Below are positions 11,059 through 22,020 of a stretch of 64,000 nt of DNA, piece after piece. Below the pieces are notes generated by a model, which worked only from the letters and a program-made list of their open reading frames with translations, searched no databases and was not told the origin of the DNA. Made by a program: the position numbers and the translations under genes. Source of the DNA: Serinus canaria (lineage: Eukaryota; Chordata; Aves; Passeriformes; Fringillidae); the NCBI RefSeq assembly GCF_022539315.1, contig NC_066342.1:18121346-18185345 (forward strand), given 5' to 3'. Position 1 is the stretch's first letter. Each line of letters opens with the position of its first letter.

Positions 11059-11076
11059 TGACGCATCGAACAGGTG
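11059..11076 (+). promoter_or_regulatory. Primer binding site, tRNA-Lys-like
   Basis: TGACGCATCGAACAGGTG begins two bases after the LTR. It keeps the CGAACAGG core of the tRNA-Lys3 site, with an extra base and substitutions before it. The identity of the primer tRNA is inferred from this core only. Confidence 0.55.
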
Positions 11077-11392
11077 AATGACAAACTCTTCACTGACGGA
11101 GCAGCGTTTCTCTCCGAGAAACTGTAACTGCCGTTCTTTTGCGTCTCCCTGCGAAGTTATCCCTCATTTTAGCGGGATTTCCTAGCAGGGGGGTCGATCC
11201 GAACCTTAAATCAGTCATCTAGACCAAGTTCCAAGTAGACGGCCCGGCAGACACCTTCCAGTAGCTTTTTGACCCTCGGCTGAAGAAATATCTAAGTTTA
11301 AACCAGCCTCTAAGCGCGCTAGAAACTTTTTCGGGGATTTTTTTTTTTTTGTTTTTTTTTCTTGTTTTAGCTGCTGGAGGGGAATTCATAAC

Positions 11393-13675
11393 ATGGGGAT
11401 GAAAATTTCGAGTTTAAAGCTATCCCCTATTAAGAGAGATTTATATTTACTAATCCTAGAAGTCTTATCTACTAACAAATTTCTTTATCACGTGGTAAAC
11501 TTTCCAAGACTAACCCAAAAAAAATCATAAAATGGATACTTTCTCAGTTTCCTGATACTAACACAGAAATAATTACAAAAAAATCTTTTTGGGATATGAT
11601 TGGGAAAACAATATATAACTTACGGACTTACCAGGATTTTTCTGTAACGATATAATATGCCTCTTTTTCATGTTATAACTAAAGCGGTCGAAAAACCTAA
11701 CAAAAAAAACCTTGATTGCATAACAGAGGCAGAGGCTCTTTTACATGCTAATGAACCTGATAACCATCCAAATTCCTCCGCGAAAGCTGCCACACAATCT
11801 TCTCCACAGTGCGTGGATTCCTTGCTTTTTCCCTCGATGGCGGAAAAAAAAAAGCTCCACCTCTGTAGGGGAGGCTGAACCTCTAGCATCCTCAACCGGG
11901 GTTCAGCTCGCTGCTGCGGGGGCCCCTGTTTTCTCTCCTGTCCTTATCTCGGCCTCCCAGACATCCGCCCCTCCTTCCCTCACGCCAGAGCCCACTCCTC
12001 CACCACCCCCCCCTCCTCCCGCCCCTCTTCCTGTTTCCCCCACCCCCGGCCCCGTTCCCCCGCCTTCCCCCTTGGTCGCGGCGTTACCGATTCAAAGCTC
12101 GGTTTCATCCGTTCCCCCTCCTGGAAACGCGAGTTCCCTTCCTGCTTCCAGCCTTTCCACGGGACAACCTTCGGGGCACAGCGATGCCCCGAGCCCAGCA
12201 ATTGCATTCCAGCGGTCGCATACCGATCTGGCTGCCCCATCGCCCCTGCCTGCCCCTTGTCCCCACTCTCATGTTACCCAGCCCTCCTCCCACTCTCAAT
12301 GCAGCCCCTGCGTTATCTCCGGGACCCCTCATGGTGTCACTCCCCCCTCTCATGTCTGTGTTTGCTGTGGTGCCACTCCAGTTTCAATGACTCCCTCTGG
12401 TCAAACGCCTAGTGCTTCTTCACAAAATACAAAGCTTTTGAATAAACCCTCTTCAAAATCCTACAAAAAGCACAGGCTACGGTCTGCCCGCCCTAACTCC
12501 TTATTGGAGAATAACAGCAGTTCTAGTGATTCGGACTCTGATTCTTTACAAATTGATCCTTGGGCTTTAATTAAAATAGAGGCGACCAAGGCAGGCGATT
12601 GGCAGATGGCAGAAAAAATAAACGCCTTTCCAGTAGAATACAGACAGGGGAGGAACGGAAGAGAGTCTGCAATTAAGACGTGGAGGCCTAACTCAAATAA
12701 GGAACTTGTACAATTAAGAAATATAGCTAAAGAACATGGTAGAGGCTCACATATTTTTAGAAATTTCTTAGAAGCTATGTTCTCAGCACATGTTTTGCTT
12801 CCAGACGATATTAAAAACATATCGCATTGCCTGCTTTTGCCAGCTGAATACATGTTATGGGAAAGGCATTGGAAAAAACAATTAAAAACATTATCGGACT
12901 CTTATTCAGCAGATGCTGATAAAACAAATTTTACAGTAGAACAGCTGGCTGGGGAAGGTGAGTTACGGAAACCAGCTGACCAGCTTGAAACATTGAATAA
13001 GGATGCTCTCCAAGATGTAGCTCTTGCAGCAAAAACCTCATTGTTATTTATCAATGATGAATCTATGCCAACTTGTCATTTTTCTACTATTAAGCAAGGA
13101 GCAGATGAAAGTTTTATCAAATTTGTGGACAGACTTAAAGATGCTTTGGAAAAACAGATAGAGAGTCCAGAGGCAAGAAAGGAACTCTTATGTAAGCTTG
13201 CCATGAGTAACTCAAATGAAAAATGTAAAACAATCCTGAGGTCTCTACCTATAGATACAGACCCTACCATAGAGCAAATGCTGGAATGTTGTACACGCCA
13301 CTTGTCCACTGATAATACAGGGGCCAAGCTGTTGCTAAGGGCATTGCTGAAGGTGTCTCTGGTGCATATGCAGTAATAGCCTCTAAAGAACAGGCTTGAT
13401 GCCATCACTGTGGTAATACAGGTAATTACATAAAGGACTGTCCAGAAAGGACACCTCCCCGATATCCTCGTTACACCTATCAAAGACCCCAATATCAGCA
13501 CCGCTACCAACAGCGTCCGGGAAACGCCTTGCGCAGCCCGGTGGAGCCCCGGGCTATGACAACAAATCAAAGGCCACCCAGACCCAACCACGCTCCGTCC
13601 CAGGAGATCCAGGACCACAGGAGGAGGTTCCAACAATCGACGCGATCCAGATGGGAACCCGTCGCCAACTGGTAA
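11393..13675 (+). pseudogene. gag: gag of element B, broken
   Basis: The likely start is the ATG at 11393, whose MG dipeptide would allow myristoylation. The matrix part is disrupted by a shift in an A run near 11516, by a stop near 11650, and by a shift in the A run at about 11840-11849. From about 11850 a long frame stays open to 13376. It has a linker very rich in Pro and Ser (about 11900-12440) and then a capsid domain (about 12540-13320) with a major-homology-type segment, QGADESFIKFVDRLKDAL, at about 13096. Another shift near 13325 leads into the nucleocapsid frame. That carries one zinc knuckle, C-X2-C-X4-N-X4-C, in which the expected His is Asn, just after a TGA stop at 13397. Gag ends at TAA 13673-13675. 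Confidence 0.88.
13519..13555 (+). promoter_or_regulatory. gag-pro -1 frameshift signal with hairpin
   Basis: GGGAAAC at 13519-13525 lies in phase with the nucleocapsid frame (G GGA AAC), as in betaretroviruses. Nine bases downstream AGCCCGG (13535-13541) can pair with CCGGGCT (13549-13555) around a 7-base loop. A -1 slip enters the frame that reads through to the protease. Heptamer, spacing and stem are all seen directly; activity is inferred. Confidence 0.85.
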
Positions 13676-14313
13676 CTGCTTTGTCTATTGACTTTAAAAA
13701 TTAGAAGGTTTATCATGTTTCCACAGGCAAATATGTACCAAAAGGTAGTCCTTCTGACATCTTAATTATAGGTGATTCGCTTAATAGCCCAAAGGAAATT
13801 TTTGTTGTTCCAGAAGTGAAATCAGTACTCCCAAAACAAGAGATTCTTGTCCAGGTGTGATGCATGGACTTACCATTTTTTCTTTCAAAGGGAACTCCAA
13901 TTGCACAAGCCTTTCTCCTCCCAAAAAATCACAGGGAACAGGTTCCTCTCAACCCTACAGCAATGTGGGCACAAGTTGTGGGTCCGAGCAAGCCTACCAT
14001 CGAGTGCGGTCTTAACTACAAAGGGGAGAGGATCCACCTACCGGGAATGCTGGACACCGGTGCTGACGTTACCATCATCGCTCGCTCAGACTGGCCTTCA
14101 CACTGGGACCTACAACCCGTCGCAGGCATGATTTCGGGAATTGGTGGGGCTACTGTATCCATGCGAAGCAAGAACAACATCCTCATTGAAGGACCTGAAG
14201 GCAAGCTGGCAACCATCCGCCCATTTGTGGTAAGGGCTCCAATCACCCTTTGGGGCAGAGATGTTCTATCCCAATGGGGTGCTACCCTTCGCATTCCCAC
14301 TCCGGATTTTTAA
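13525..14313 (+). pseudogene. pro: pro of element B (protease), two stops
   Basis: The frame entered by the gag-pro slip is open from 13525 to TAA at 14311-14313 except for TAG near 13702 and TGA near 13858. The last part is a retroviral aspartic protease: LDTGADVTII at about 14050 holds the catalytic Asp, and GRDVLSQWG at about 14256 matches the C-terminal dimer-side motif. The segment before it (13680-13920), ending KGTPIAQAFLLP, sits where betaretroviruses carry a dUTPase-like domain, but no clear dUTPase motif set is visible. No glycine patch is seen after the protease. Confidence 0.85.
14304..14310 (+). promoter_or_regulatory. pro-pol -1 frameshift heptamer
   Basis: GGATTTT is in phase as G GAT TTT directly before the TAA that ends pro. 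A -1 slip enters the pol frame, which is open from there. It is of the slippery type used at betaretroviral pro-pol junctions. I did not find a convincing simple stem just downstream. Confidence 0.75.
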
Positions 14314-15779
14314 TTGGGGCCACTGAGGCACGTGCACTGCCAGAGACTCCTCGCTTAACCTGGAAATGCCATAAACCGATCTGGACCCCTCAGTGGCCCC
14401 TCTCTGATGTAAAGCTGCGTGCATTACAAGATCTGGTAAAGGAACAGCTCGACAAAGGCCACATCGTAGAGTCTACCAGCCCTTGGAACTCTCCAGTTTT
14501 CGTACTACCTAAACCTGGAACGGGCAGGTGGAGGCTGCTCCAAGACCTTCGCAAGATCAACGAGGTCGTCGAGGACATGGGTTCTCTCCAGCCTGGCCTG
14601 CCCTCCCCATCGATGCTGCCCAGAGACTGGTCACTTGCTATCATAGATATTAAGGACTGTTTTTTCAGCATTCCGTTACATCCTAATGATGCTGAAAAAT
14701 TTGCATTTTCTGTACCTTCTCTCAATAAAGAGGCCCCACTCAAAAGGTATCATTGGCGTTTTCTCCCTCAAGGTCTGAAAGTCTCTCCAACTATATGCCA
14801 GTGGTATGTTGCTCACATTTTGTCACCAGTTCGAGAACTATTTCCACGTGCTATCATCTACCACTATATGGACGATATTTTAGTTTGTGCATCCGATAAG
14901 GGTTACTTAGAGGAAGCGATCAAAACGACCATCGAAACCATAGTGAAGGCAGGATTTGAGATTCGTGAGGACAAAATACAGTACACCAGCCCATGGACCT
15001 ACCTTGGAGTCCAGATCCGGGAAAGGACCATCGTACCCCAGCAGCTCTCCATACGAGACAACCCAAAAACTCTGAGAGACTTACACAGCTTATGTGGATC
15101 TATCAACTGGGTTCATCCTTTGCTGGGTTTAACTACAGAAGATCTTGCTCCTCTTTTCAACCTTTTGCGTGGCAGCAAAGACCTGGATTCTCCATGCACT
15201 CTCACAACAGAAGCCCGAGGTTCCATCATCAAGGTCCAGGAAGCCCTATCCTCACGCAAGGCTCATCGCTTTGAGCCCAGCCTGCCTTTCCAGTTCGTCG
15301 TCCTGGGAAAAGCACCTCGATTCCATGGACTGATTTTCCAATGGGACTCTCAGCTTCGAGACCCTTTGCTGATCCTGGAATGGATTTTTACTAGCAACCA
15401 ACCTACAAAGACAATTACCACCTACCAGGAAATCATGGCACATTTAATAAAAAAGGCTAGAACTCGCCTCCGCTCTCTTGCAGGGTGTGACTTCAACTGC
15501 ATTTACTTGCCAATAACCATTGAGGACTTGGAGGATTTGCTCCAAACCAATGAAAGTCTCCAGTTTGCCCTAGACAGTTATACAGGCCAAATTTCAGTTC
15601 AGTTCCTAAAACACAAACTTTTTAATGAATCTTTTCATTTGACCCCAAAATCAGTTCAAAGTAGGGAACCTCTCAAAGCTTTAACCATCTTTACACATGG
15701 TTCAGGGTCATCCCACAAGTCTCTTATGATGTGGATGGACCCCCCCAATCACAAAAATGGGAGTCTGACATACCAATAG
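14310..15779 (+). pseudogene. pol: pol of element B, reverse transcriptase part
   Basis: An uninterrupted frame of about 490 codons from the slip site. Recognisable RT blocks follow in order: the WPLSDVKLRALQDLVKEQL segment, the PWNSPVFVLPKPGTGRWRLL fingers, AIIDIKDCFF with the first catalytic Asp, FLPQGLKVSPTICQ, and YMDD at 14865-14876, then thumb and connection. RNase H begins near 15680, where the expected first catalytic Asp is His (CAT, 15696-15698). The frame is then lost at a run of seven C (15740-15746) and ends at 15779. The RT catalytic Asp residues are still present. Confidence 0.93.
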
Positions 15780-17068
15780 TGAAGGGATCTCCACAAATTG
15801 CAGAGTTAGCAGCTGTTGTCAGAAACTTTGAAAGATTCAAAGATGAACCTTTCAATCTGGTTACAGATTCAGCCTATGTTGCGGGTATAGCTATGAGAGC
15901 AGAACATGCTCTTCTCAAAGAGGTTTCCAATGCAACGTTGTACCAATTGATGTCTAAATTAATATACTTAATTTCCCACAGAAAGCAACCTTACCATATA
16001 ATGCATGTGAGGTCCCACACCGACCTCCCAGGTTTTATTGCAGATGGGAACAGGAGAGCGGATGCATTAGCCATGGCAGTACAAACTGCTTATGTTCCTA
16101 ACATCTTTGCCCAGGCAAAGTTGTCACATGCGTTTTTTCATCAAAATGCACCTGCCCTTGTTAGAATGTTCAAACTCTCAAAAGATCAAGCTAAAGCTAT
16201 TGTTTCTACATGTCTGAACTGTCAAAGCTATCAGATATCATCCATGGGGATGGGAGTCAATCCCCAAGGTCTGAACAGTTGCCAGTTATGGCAGACAGAT
16301 GTGACTCATTTCACACCTTTTGGAAGGTCAAAATACATGCATGTATCAGTGGACACGTTTTCAGGAGCAGTATTTGCCTCATCGCATCTAGGAGAAACTG
16401 CACAGCATGCAATAAAACATTTTCTCCTTGCCTTTGCCACCCTAGGGGTACCAAAGGAGATCAAAACAGATAATGGACCTGCCTTTACTTCTCGCAAGTT
16501 AAAGGACTTTTTCAGTGATTGGGGCATAGCACACAAAACAGGCATACCTGTAAACCCCACAGGACAATCCATCGTGGAAAGGACACATCAAACCCTCAAA
16601 AGGGTCCTCAATCAACAGAACTTAGACACGAGTATCAAATCTCCAGTGGAAAGACTGTGCAAGGCTCTCTATGTTATCAATTTCCTGAACTGTACAGCAT
16701 CAGAGCCTGACCCACCAGTATTTCGCCATTTTGCTAATTCCATGCAAGCAAAGCTTTCTGAGAAACCACCTGTGCTCGTGAAAGAAACACACCAAATCTC
16801 TGGACCTTTCCAGCTAATTACCTGGGGTCGAGGATATGCGTGTGTGCAACTACCCTCTGGTCCAAAATGGTACCCAGGAAAAAATATAAATCCGTACCTA
16901 GGCACTGCAAACACGACAAAAGATGACAAGAATTCTCCTGAGACAAACACAGAACCTCCCCAAAATCAAACCAGTTCTGCCTGGAGACAAAGACGTCGCC
17001 GAATACCCACAACCAGAAGAACAGACCACCCCATCAGGAGACAGCAGACAAAGAAGAAAGCTGAATAA
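15747..17068 (+). pseudogene. pol: pol of element B, RNase H end and integrase
   Basis: The other frame after the C run continues RNase H (VTDSAYVAG, then HVRSHTDLPG and DGNRRADALA) and then integrase without a stop to 17066-17068. The integrase has an HHCC domain (His pair at about 16120-16143, CLNCQ at about 16210). It also has a complete D-D-35-E triad, with Asp codons at 16298 and 16469 and Glu at 16577. The C-terminal part keeps the GPFQLITWGRGYACVQ segment and a basic tail. This is the best preserved enzyme in the window. The single break from RT lies in the seven-C run. Confidence 0.93.
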
Positions 17069-17219
17069 TATTCTGCTGCGTTAAACTGTTGATAGCCTGA
17101 ACACAAAAGTGTACTCTGAACTATATGTTGTTACTTCTTATATACCTCAAAAACCCTATTATCCCCTTTCCTTGACTCTTTTTCAATACCCCTTAATCTT
17201 ATCCCTCTTCTTTAGCTTA

Positions 17220-17277
17220 GAAAAAATAAAAAAGGGGGGAGGAGGGAAAGGAATAGTGAAAAGAACAAAGGAGTTAG
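17220..17277 (+). promoter_or_regulatory. Strong internal purine tract between pol and env
   Basis: A nearly pure purine stretch with the core AAAAAAGGGGGGAGGAGGG (from about 17229) looks like a textbook polypurine tract, yet it is about 1.35 kb before the 3' LTR. It may act as an internal plus-strand start, or mark a former LTR-proximal end before env was gained. Function is inferred. Confidence 0.5.
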
Positions 17278-17349
17278 CCCTCCCCTCCCACTATAAAGAT
17301 AACAAATTTTGCTTATATTCCCTATCAGAAGCCCTATTCCTGTCCAAAG

Positions 17350-18649
17350 ATGAAAAATATCTCCGTTGGTGCTGTCCTCACTGCTGCCTGGATGTGCTTC
17401 ACCGTACCGCGTGCCTTCGGCTGGATTAGTCCACAGCCTAGCCATAATGTTTGGGTAACCTTAGCAAAGACATTAAAACAGGATAATCTGTGTTTATCCA
17501 TGGGAAGCATTGATAACCCACTTTCACATGTCTAGTAGGGATTCCCTTTGTAGCAGATGATTGGCCTGTCTATAACTCAGAGCTCCTCTGCACCACAGCT
17601 AAGAGACCCAATTTGGCAGGTACTTGGGACGAGTGGACAAAAATGCTGCCTAATGCTTTAGATGAACCCCAAGAATTGGATCTGCTGGGGTCCTCCAAGG
17701 CCGCATACTGTGTTAAATTTTACTTTAGATGCCCGAAAAACAATTGGCCAGAAATTGATCAGACAAAAAACACATACCGAAAAGACATATCACCCATTAA
17801 CAAAGCCTATAACTATCCTGACTGGTGTAATTACACTGCTCGTGTGATATCTGTGTCCTCACTCCACCCTAAAGTATTACCCAAGGGTACATTTCTCATC
17901 TGTGGTGATAGAGTTTGGGCTGGGATCCCCTCCCGACTCCAGGGAGGTCCCTGTACACTTGGAAAACTTTCTACTCTCACTCCAAACATCACACTGTTAC
18001 ATAATTGGAGAAAAGATAGTGAATCAAAACGCCACAGAAGATCCTACACTGAATTTGACGAAAATTGCGTTCCCAAACTATACGATTGGAACAAACCCAA
18101 AAAGATTGCTGTTTCCTTATTCCTACCCTGGGTAGCTGCAGCTAAAGCCCTCGGTGAAATAAATCACCTTGGGTACTGGCTCAGTAAACAAGCTAACGCT
18201 ACATCTGCTGCCCTGAGCGATCTCCTAAAGGAAGAAGAAACCACAAGACATGCTTCTCTCCAGAATCCAGCTGCGATTGACTTCCTGCTGCTTGCCCATG
18301 GACTTGGCTGTGAAGACTTCGAAGGGATGTGCTGCTTCAATCTCTCTTCACGCTCAGAATCCATCCACGCGAACATCCAGAAACTGAAAGATCTTGTGAA
18401 GGACTTGAAAGAAGAAAAAACCCCAGACTGGGTTAATGATCTTTTTGGTCAATGGGGATTATCTGGATGGGTTGCATCTTGGTTAAGGGAATGTTGTGGG
18501 TTATCCTTGTAGTTGTTATTGTATTAGCTATGTTTTCATGCCTTGTTCATTGTTTTAAAAGAACCATAGGAAATGTCTTTTTTCTAAAAACAGAAAGTGG
18601 AGTTGTAGCAGACGCAGGGCCGGCTACAGCTCCGTGGAGGGATGTTTAG
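17350..18649 (+). pseudogene. env: env of element B, broken
   Basis: The first ATG at 17350 opens a hydrophobic signal-peptide-like leader, and this frame ends near 17535. The rest of SU and TM lies in another frame from about 17536 to 18512. RHRR at 18030-18041 is a furin-type SU-TM site. CEDFEGMCC at 18309-18335 is a CX6CC motif, preceded by a short conserved hydrophobic immunosuppressive-like region. The membrane anchor (WVILVVVIVLAMFSCLVHCF, about 18494-18560) is in a third frame, so another shift lies near 18490. The motif places this envelope with the alpha/gamma/D-type group and not with the classical betaretroviral type, suggesting a recombinant virus. Confidence 0.88.
18587..18603 (+). 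promoter_or_regulatory. Terminal polypurine tract of element B
   Basis: AAAAACAGAAAGTGGAGT directly precedes the 3' LTR. It is weaker and shorter than the internal purine tract at 17220. Confidence 0.5.
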
Positions 18650-19159
18650 AGATAGGTATTTGCTGAGTCATAGGAATTGAACCAGGAGTCCTCACTCTGG
18701 TCCTCCTTATCTCTTTGTGACCCCATAGGCTAGTTTCCCTAACCCTTACAATTGGTCAGTTTTCAATCCTCCCTAACCCTATAAAAGAGGCTGTCTGGGT
18801 CCATTTTCTTTTGAAGAGCAGCTTCAAGACCCTCTGCGAGACCCTCAGAATAAACCATCGTCGAACACTCTTAGCCACCTTCTCCTCTCTCATTTTTGTC
18901 TGCCTTCCAGGAGCCACGGCCAGCCGCAGCCCCTACGAGCAAGCTGAGAGCTGAAATCACAAAAGAGCTGACTTTCACTAAGAGCTGACAATCACTAAGC
19001 TTGCTAGGGGCCACGGCTGTGCCGCAGTCTGGCCTAGGGCACCCCAGCCTCCAGAGGGCTGAGGTGTTCGGCCTTGGGCCGCTTGCCTGGGGCGCTTACC
19101 CGACGGGGAGCCAGCTATCCGGCTAAGAAGTTAGCCCCTGTGGCTCCATTTATTTTACA
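18604..19159 (+). repeat. 3' LTR of element B
   Basis: TGTAGCAG to TTTACA, 556 bp, followed by CTCTTC, the duplicate of 10496-10501. It aligns end to end with 10502-11056. Confidence 0.93.
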
Positions 19160-19223
19160 CTCTTCTCCAGGCTGAACAGTCCCAACTCTCTCAGCCTGCC
19201 CTCATAGGAGAGGTGCTCCATCT
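19160..19223 (-). mobile_element. CR1 LINE, third piece
   Basis: CTCCAGGCTGAACAGTCCC and the following CTCTCAGCCTG block continue the CR1 copy interrupted by element B. The similarity fades at about 19223, the truncated 5' end of this copy. Confidence 0.85.
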
Positions 19224-20154
19224 TTTGACACCATCCATATGAAATTGATTATTAATTTACTATGGTACAATCACAGTATATGGCAACACTGATCAGTCTG
19301 AAGAAAGGCTTAATAATAAAATCAATGCATGACTTATTGCCAAAAATATGAATGCTAACTGATTTACTTTATGCTGTCCTTTGAGTTGAAAGATAATGGG
19401 ATAGTAAGAGCTGAACATCTTAGATATAGCTATTGGAATTTCTAATACAATTTTACCTACTGTTTCAAAGCTCAAGATGTTTTTAGGCTGCACAAGAGCC
19501 CAAATGGTCCCAGTCTTCTGTCATAGTGTTTGCAAAACCAGTAGCTAGAATCTGTGACCTGAAGGTAAAAAAAGTTATCTGTGTTTAATTCAACTCGAAT
19601 CAGCATCTTTGATCACTTTTTTTTCCTATTCTATCTCAGAAGGACTACTTCAGGCTGCAGCACTGGGGTGTAGCCACCTTTTGGATGAAGAATGACAACT
19701 GTGTAAGGGCTTTTCTCTTCTAAGAAATGTTGCAATGGTTTAATCATGAGGGTTAGCCATTCATTCTGCTGGTGTAATGTTGAACGGAACATGTTCCTGT
19801 CTAGTCTGACCACAAGTCAGGAGGGAAGTGGGGAAGATTACACTGAGGATAAGCAGAATAGAATATCAGTTCTTAAAAAAAAATTAATAATACAAATGTA
19901 CATGAAATCTTGATTGGGATGAGGTTTAACCTACCAAAAGAATCAAGTACAATGATGCGGGAAATTAGGACTTCTGTACGACTAACCAATATTATTAAGT
20001 AGAAGCTGTTAATTGTTTACATTATGCACTTATTTATGCATTCTAAAACTACTGCACACGCTAGTCACGCATTTCTTCATTGGTGCCTCTATCTTGTCCA
20101 CGCGTTCTGCATGCACTCTTCAGAGTATGTGATTGGTTACAGTCCAGGTGGTTC
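19224..20154. other. No gene recognised
   Basis: AT-rich sequence with no ORF above 68 codons and no repeat signature that I can name. It ends at a solo LTR. Confidence 0.55.
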
Positions 20155-20160
20155 ACCGCC

Positions 20161-20747
20161 TGTTGCGGTGTGAAGCAATATCCTGTCCCAGTTCCTCTCA
20201 GGTGTGCCAACCTCTTCCTTCCCCTCCCCCTTGCCCCCTTTCCGAAGTGATGTCCCTCAAGCTCCACATAGCAGCAAGGTCGTCGTGTGATTGGCAGAAG
20301 TTCAAAAGATGCTTCTCACACCTGGGGTCATTGGCCTGTCCAGGTGTCATTGTCCCTTGAGACCCTCCCCCTCCCACCTGGTTGGTGGCTCACCTAATCT
20401 TTCTCTCCCCCCTCCCTGTGAGCTTAAAAGACACAGAGACCATGTGGTCGGTATTCTGTTGGAGCTGTTACCAAGATTCAGAGCTCTGTGACCCTGGAAT
20501 AAAACTCTGGATTTAACCCTCCGGCGGAATCCGCTTCCTTTCCTCTTCACCGTCTCCTGAACCTTTTCCACTAGAGGTAAACTGAGTTTCTAACATGCCT
20601 GGACTTATTCCGAGTGCCTAACTGCAACTTCCAGCCAGCCAAAGGTGTCTCTGAGGTGAAACACCACAGCTGCCACCTTTGGTCCAGAGCAGGGCCAGAC
20701 GAGCCCAGGCACATTCCACCTGGCAATATAGGGATTTTATTCCAATA
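20161..20747 (+). mobile_element. Solo LTR, TGTTGCGGTG family (copy 1)
   Basis: Flanked by ACCGCC at 20155-20160 and 20748-20753, a perfect 6-bp duplication. It starts TGTTGCGGTG and ends TTATTCCAATA, so its last two bases are TA and not CA. Inside are GGAATAAAACTCTGG near 20498 and a conserved block, GAACCTTTTCCACTAGAGG. Antisense copies are at 54217-54808 and 61507-62029. Confidence 0.92.
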
Positions 20748-20753
20748 ACCGCC

Positions 20754-21320
20754 CTCTGTTATCTACTTCTTGTGGTTTTGGTATTCTGTTTCTCAGCCTC
20801 TTCTTTCTTAATTTAACACAGTTTATGTCTTAGTAAGCTTGACAAATTCCAGAGGGTGCTGATAAGAATAACTAGAAATAGTTTGGTTGGGGCACAATGT
20901 TGCCTAGGTTGTTCAGATACATTGCTACACAATGATAGCTACACCAGTGTCTAAAATGTTCCTCCCAGCCTAAATATTGGCATCTAGCTAAGTTAGAGCT
21001 GTGGTGAAGGGCCTGACCCCCACATAAGCCACACTGTGTCAGCACGAGAATGTTGGAGCATACTGGAAGGTGACACTGACATCCTCATCAATGGAGGAGA
21101 TGGCACATTGTCACCCAAGGCTGTGGTTGAGTGAAGCTGAAAAAGCTGTCTATGGAGACATGTAGGAGATGGCACAGTCACCTGGAGTTGGATGATGCTG
21201 TCCATGGAGGCATCTTCCTTGTAAAGCATAATGCAGGTGACACCTTTGTGGCTTGGTGTAATTGTATGCTTAGTATTTACACCAAACTACTCTAGTAACA
21301 GCAGCAACACAAGGTAGGAG
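20754..21320. other. No gene recognised
   Basis: No ORF above 78 codons and no family signature. Short fragments hint at old CR1 sequence (GACAAATTCCAGAGGGTGCTGA near 20840), but not enough to call. Confidence 0.5.
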
Positions 21321-21440
21321 TAGAATCATAGAATCATCTAGGTTAGAAAAGACCTCTAAGGTCATCAAGTCCAGCCCTTAACCCAGCACTGCCAAGCCCA
21401 CCATTAAACCATGTATCTAAGTGCCACAACTTCATATTTT
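21321..21440 (-). mobile_element. Short CR1 3'-end fragment
   Basis: Antisense CR1 tail: TAGAATCATAGAATCATCTAGG, GACCTCTAAGGTCATCAAGTCC and CTAAGTGCCACA. It is a 5'-truncated copy about 120 bp long, directly beside the next CR1. Confidence 0.85.
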
Positions 21441-21543
21441 CACAGAATCACAGAATGAACTAGGTTGGAAAAGATCTTTAAGATCATGTAGTCCAACCTA
21501 TGACCTAAAACCTTCTCATCAACTAAACCATGCCACTGAGTGC

Positions 21544-21933
21544 TATTGTAAATCAAAGACGACTCCGATGAAGGGGAGAGAGAATAATGCATCTGACTCC
21601 ATCATCAGAAGGCTAATGAATTACTTTATTATACTACACTATGTACATTTCATCTAAACTGAATCTGCCATGCACTCACTCTTGCTCACAACTGCACAGA
21701 ACTGCACTCATCTCTGATTCTCTCATGACTGTCCCATGACAGTCCAACACAGACACACTCATTGGCCCTGATAGGCCAAGGGAACAAAACATCCTCACTT
21801 TGGGTAAACAATCTCCATATTGCATTCTACTTTAGCACAACACAGTCACAGCAAGCGAGATAAGAATTGTGTTTTCCTTCTTCTCTGCTTGTCTCACAGC
21901 TTCTCTCTGTTCAGAGGGCATGTGAATACCACA
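21544..21933 (-). mobile_element. Antisense solo LTR in CR1 3' part
   Basis: GAGTGC flanks both sides (21538-21543 and 21934-21939), interrupting the CR1 3' end. In the sense direction it starts TGTGGTATTC and ends TTTACAATA. An antisense AATAAA lies at about 21624. It is 390 bp, with a 6-bp duplication and an end in TA. Confidence 0.88.
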
Positions 21934-22020
21934 GAGTGCCATGTCCAGTCTTTTTTTAAACATGTCCAGGGATGGTGACTGTACCACCTCCTTGGGCAGA
22001 CGATTCCAGTACTTTATCAC

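Larger units (their letters stand above)
10502..19159 (+). mobile_element. Element B: betaretrovirus-like provirus
   Basis: An 8658-bp provirus with two LTRs (555 and 556 bp), flanked by CTCTTC at 10496-10501 and 19160-19165, a perfect 6-bp duplication inside CR1. The order is LTR, primer binding site, gag, pro, pol, env, LTR. Gag, pro and pol lie in three successive -1 frames with a GGGAAAC slip site before pro and GGATTTT before pol, the betaretroviral plan. Env has a CX6CC motif, a trait of covalently linked SU-TM envelopes. All genes carry stops or frameshifts. The LTRs differ at about 19 places by eye (about 3.4%), so the insertion is not very recent. A solo LTR of this family lies at 38348-38908. 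Confidence 0.95.
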
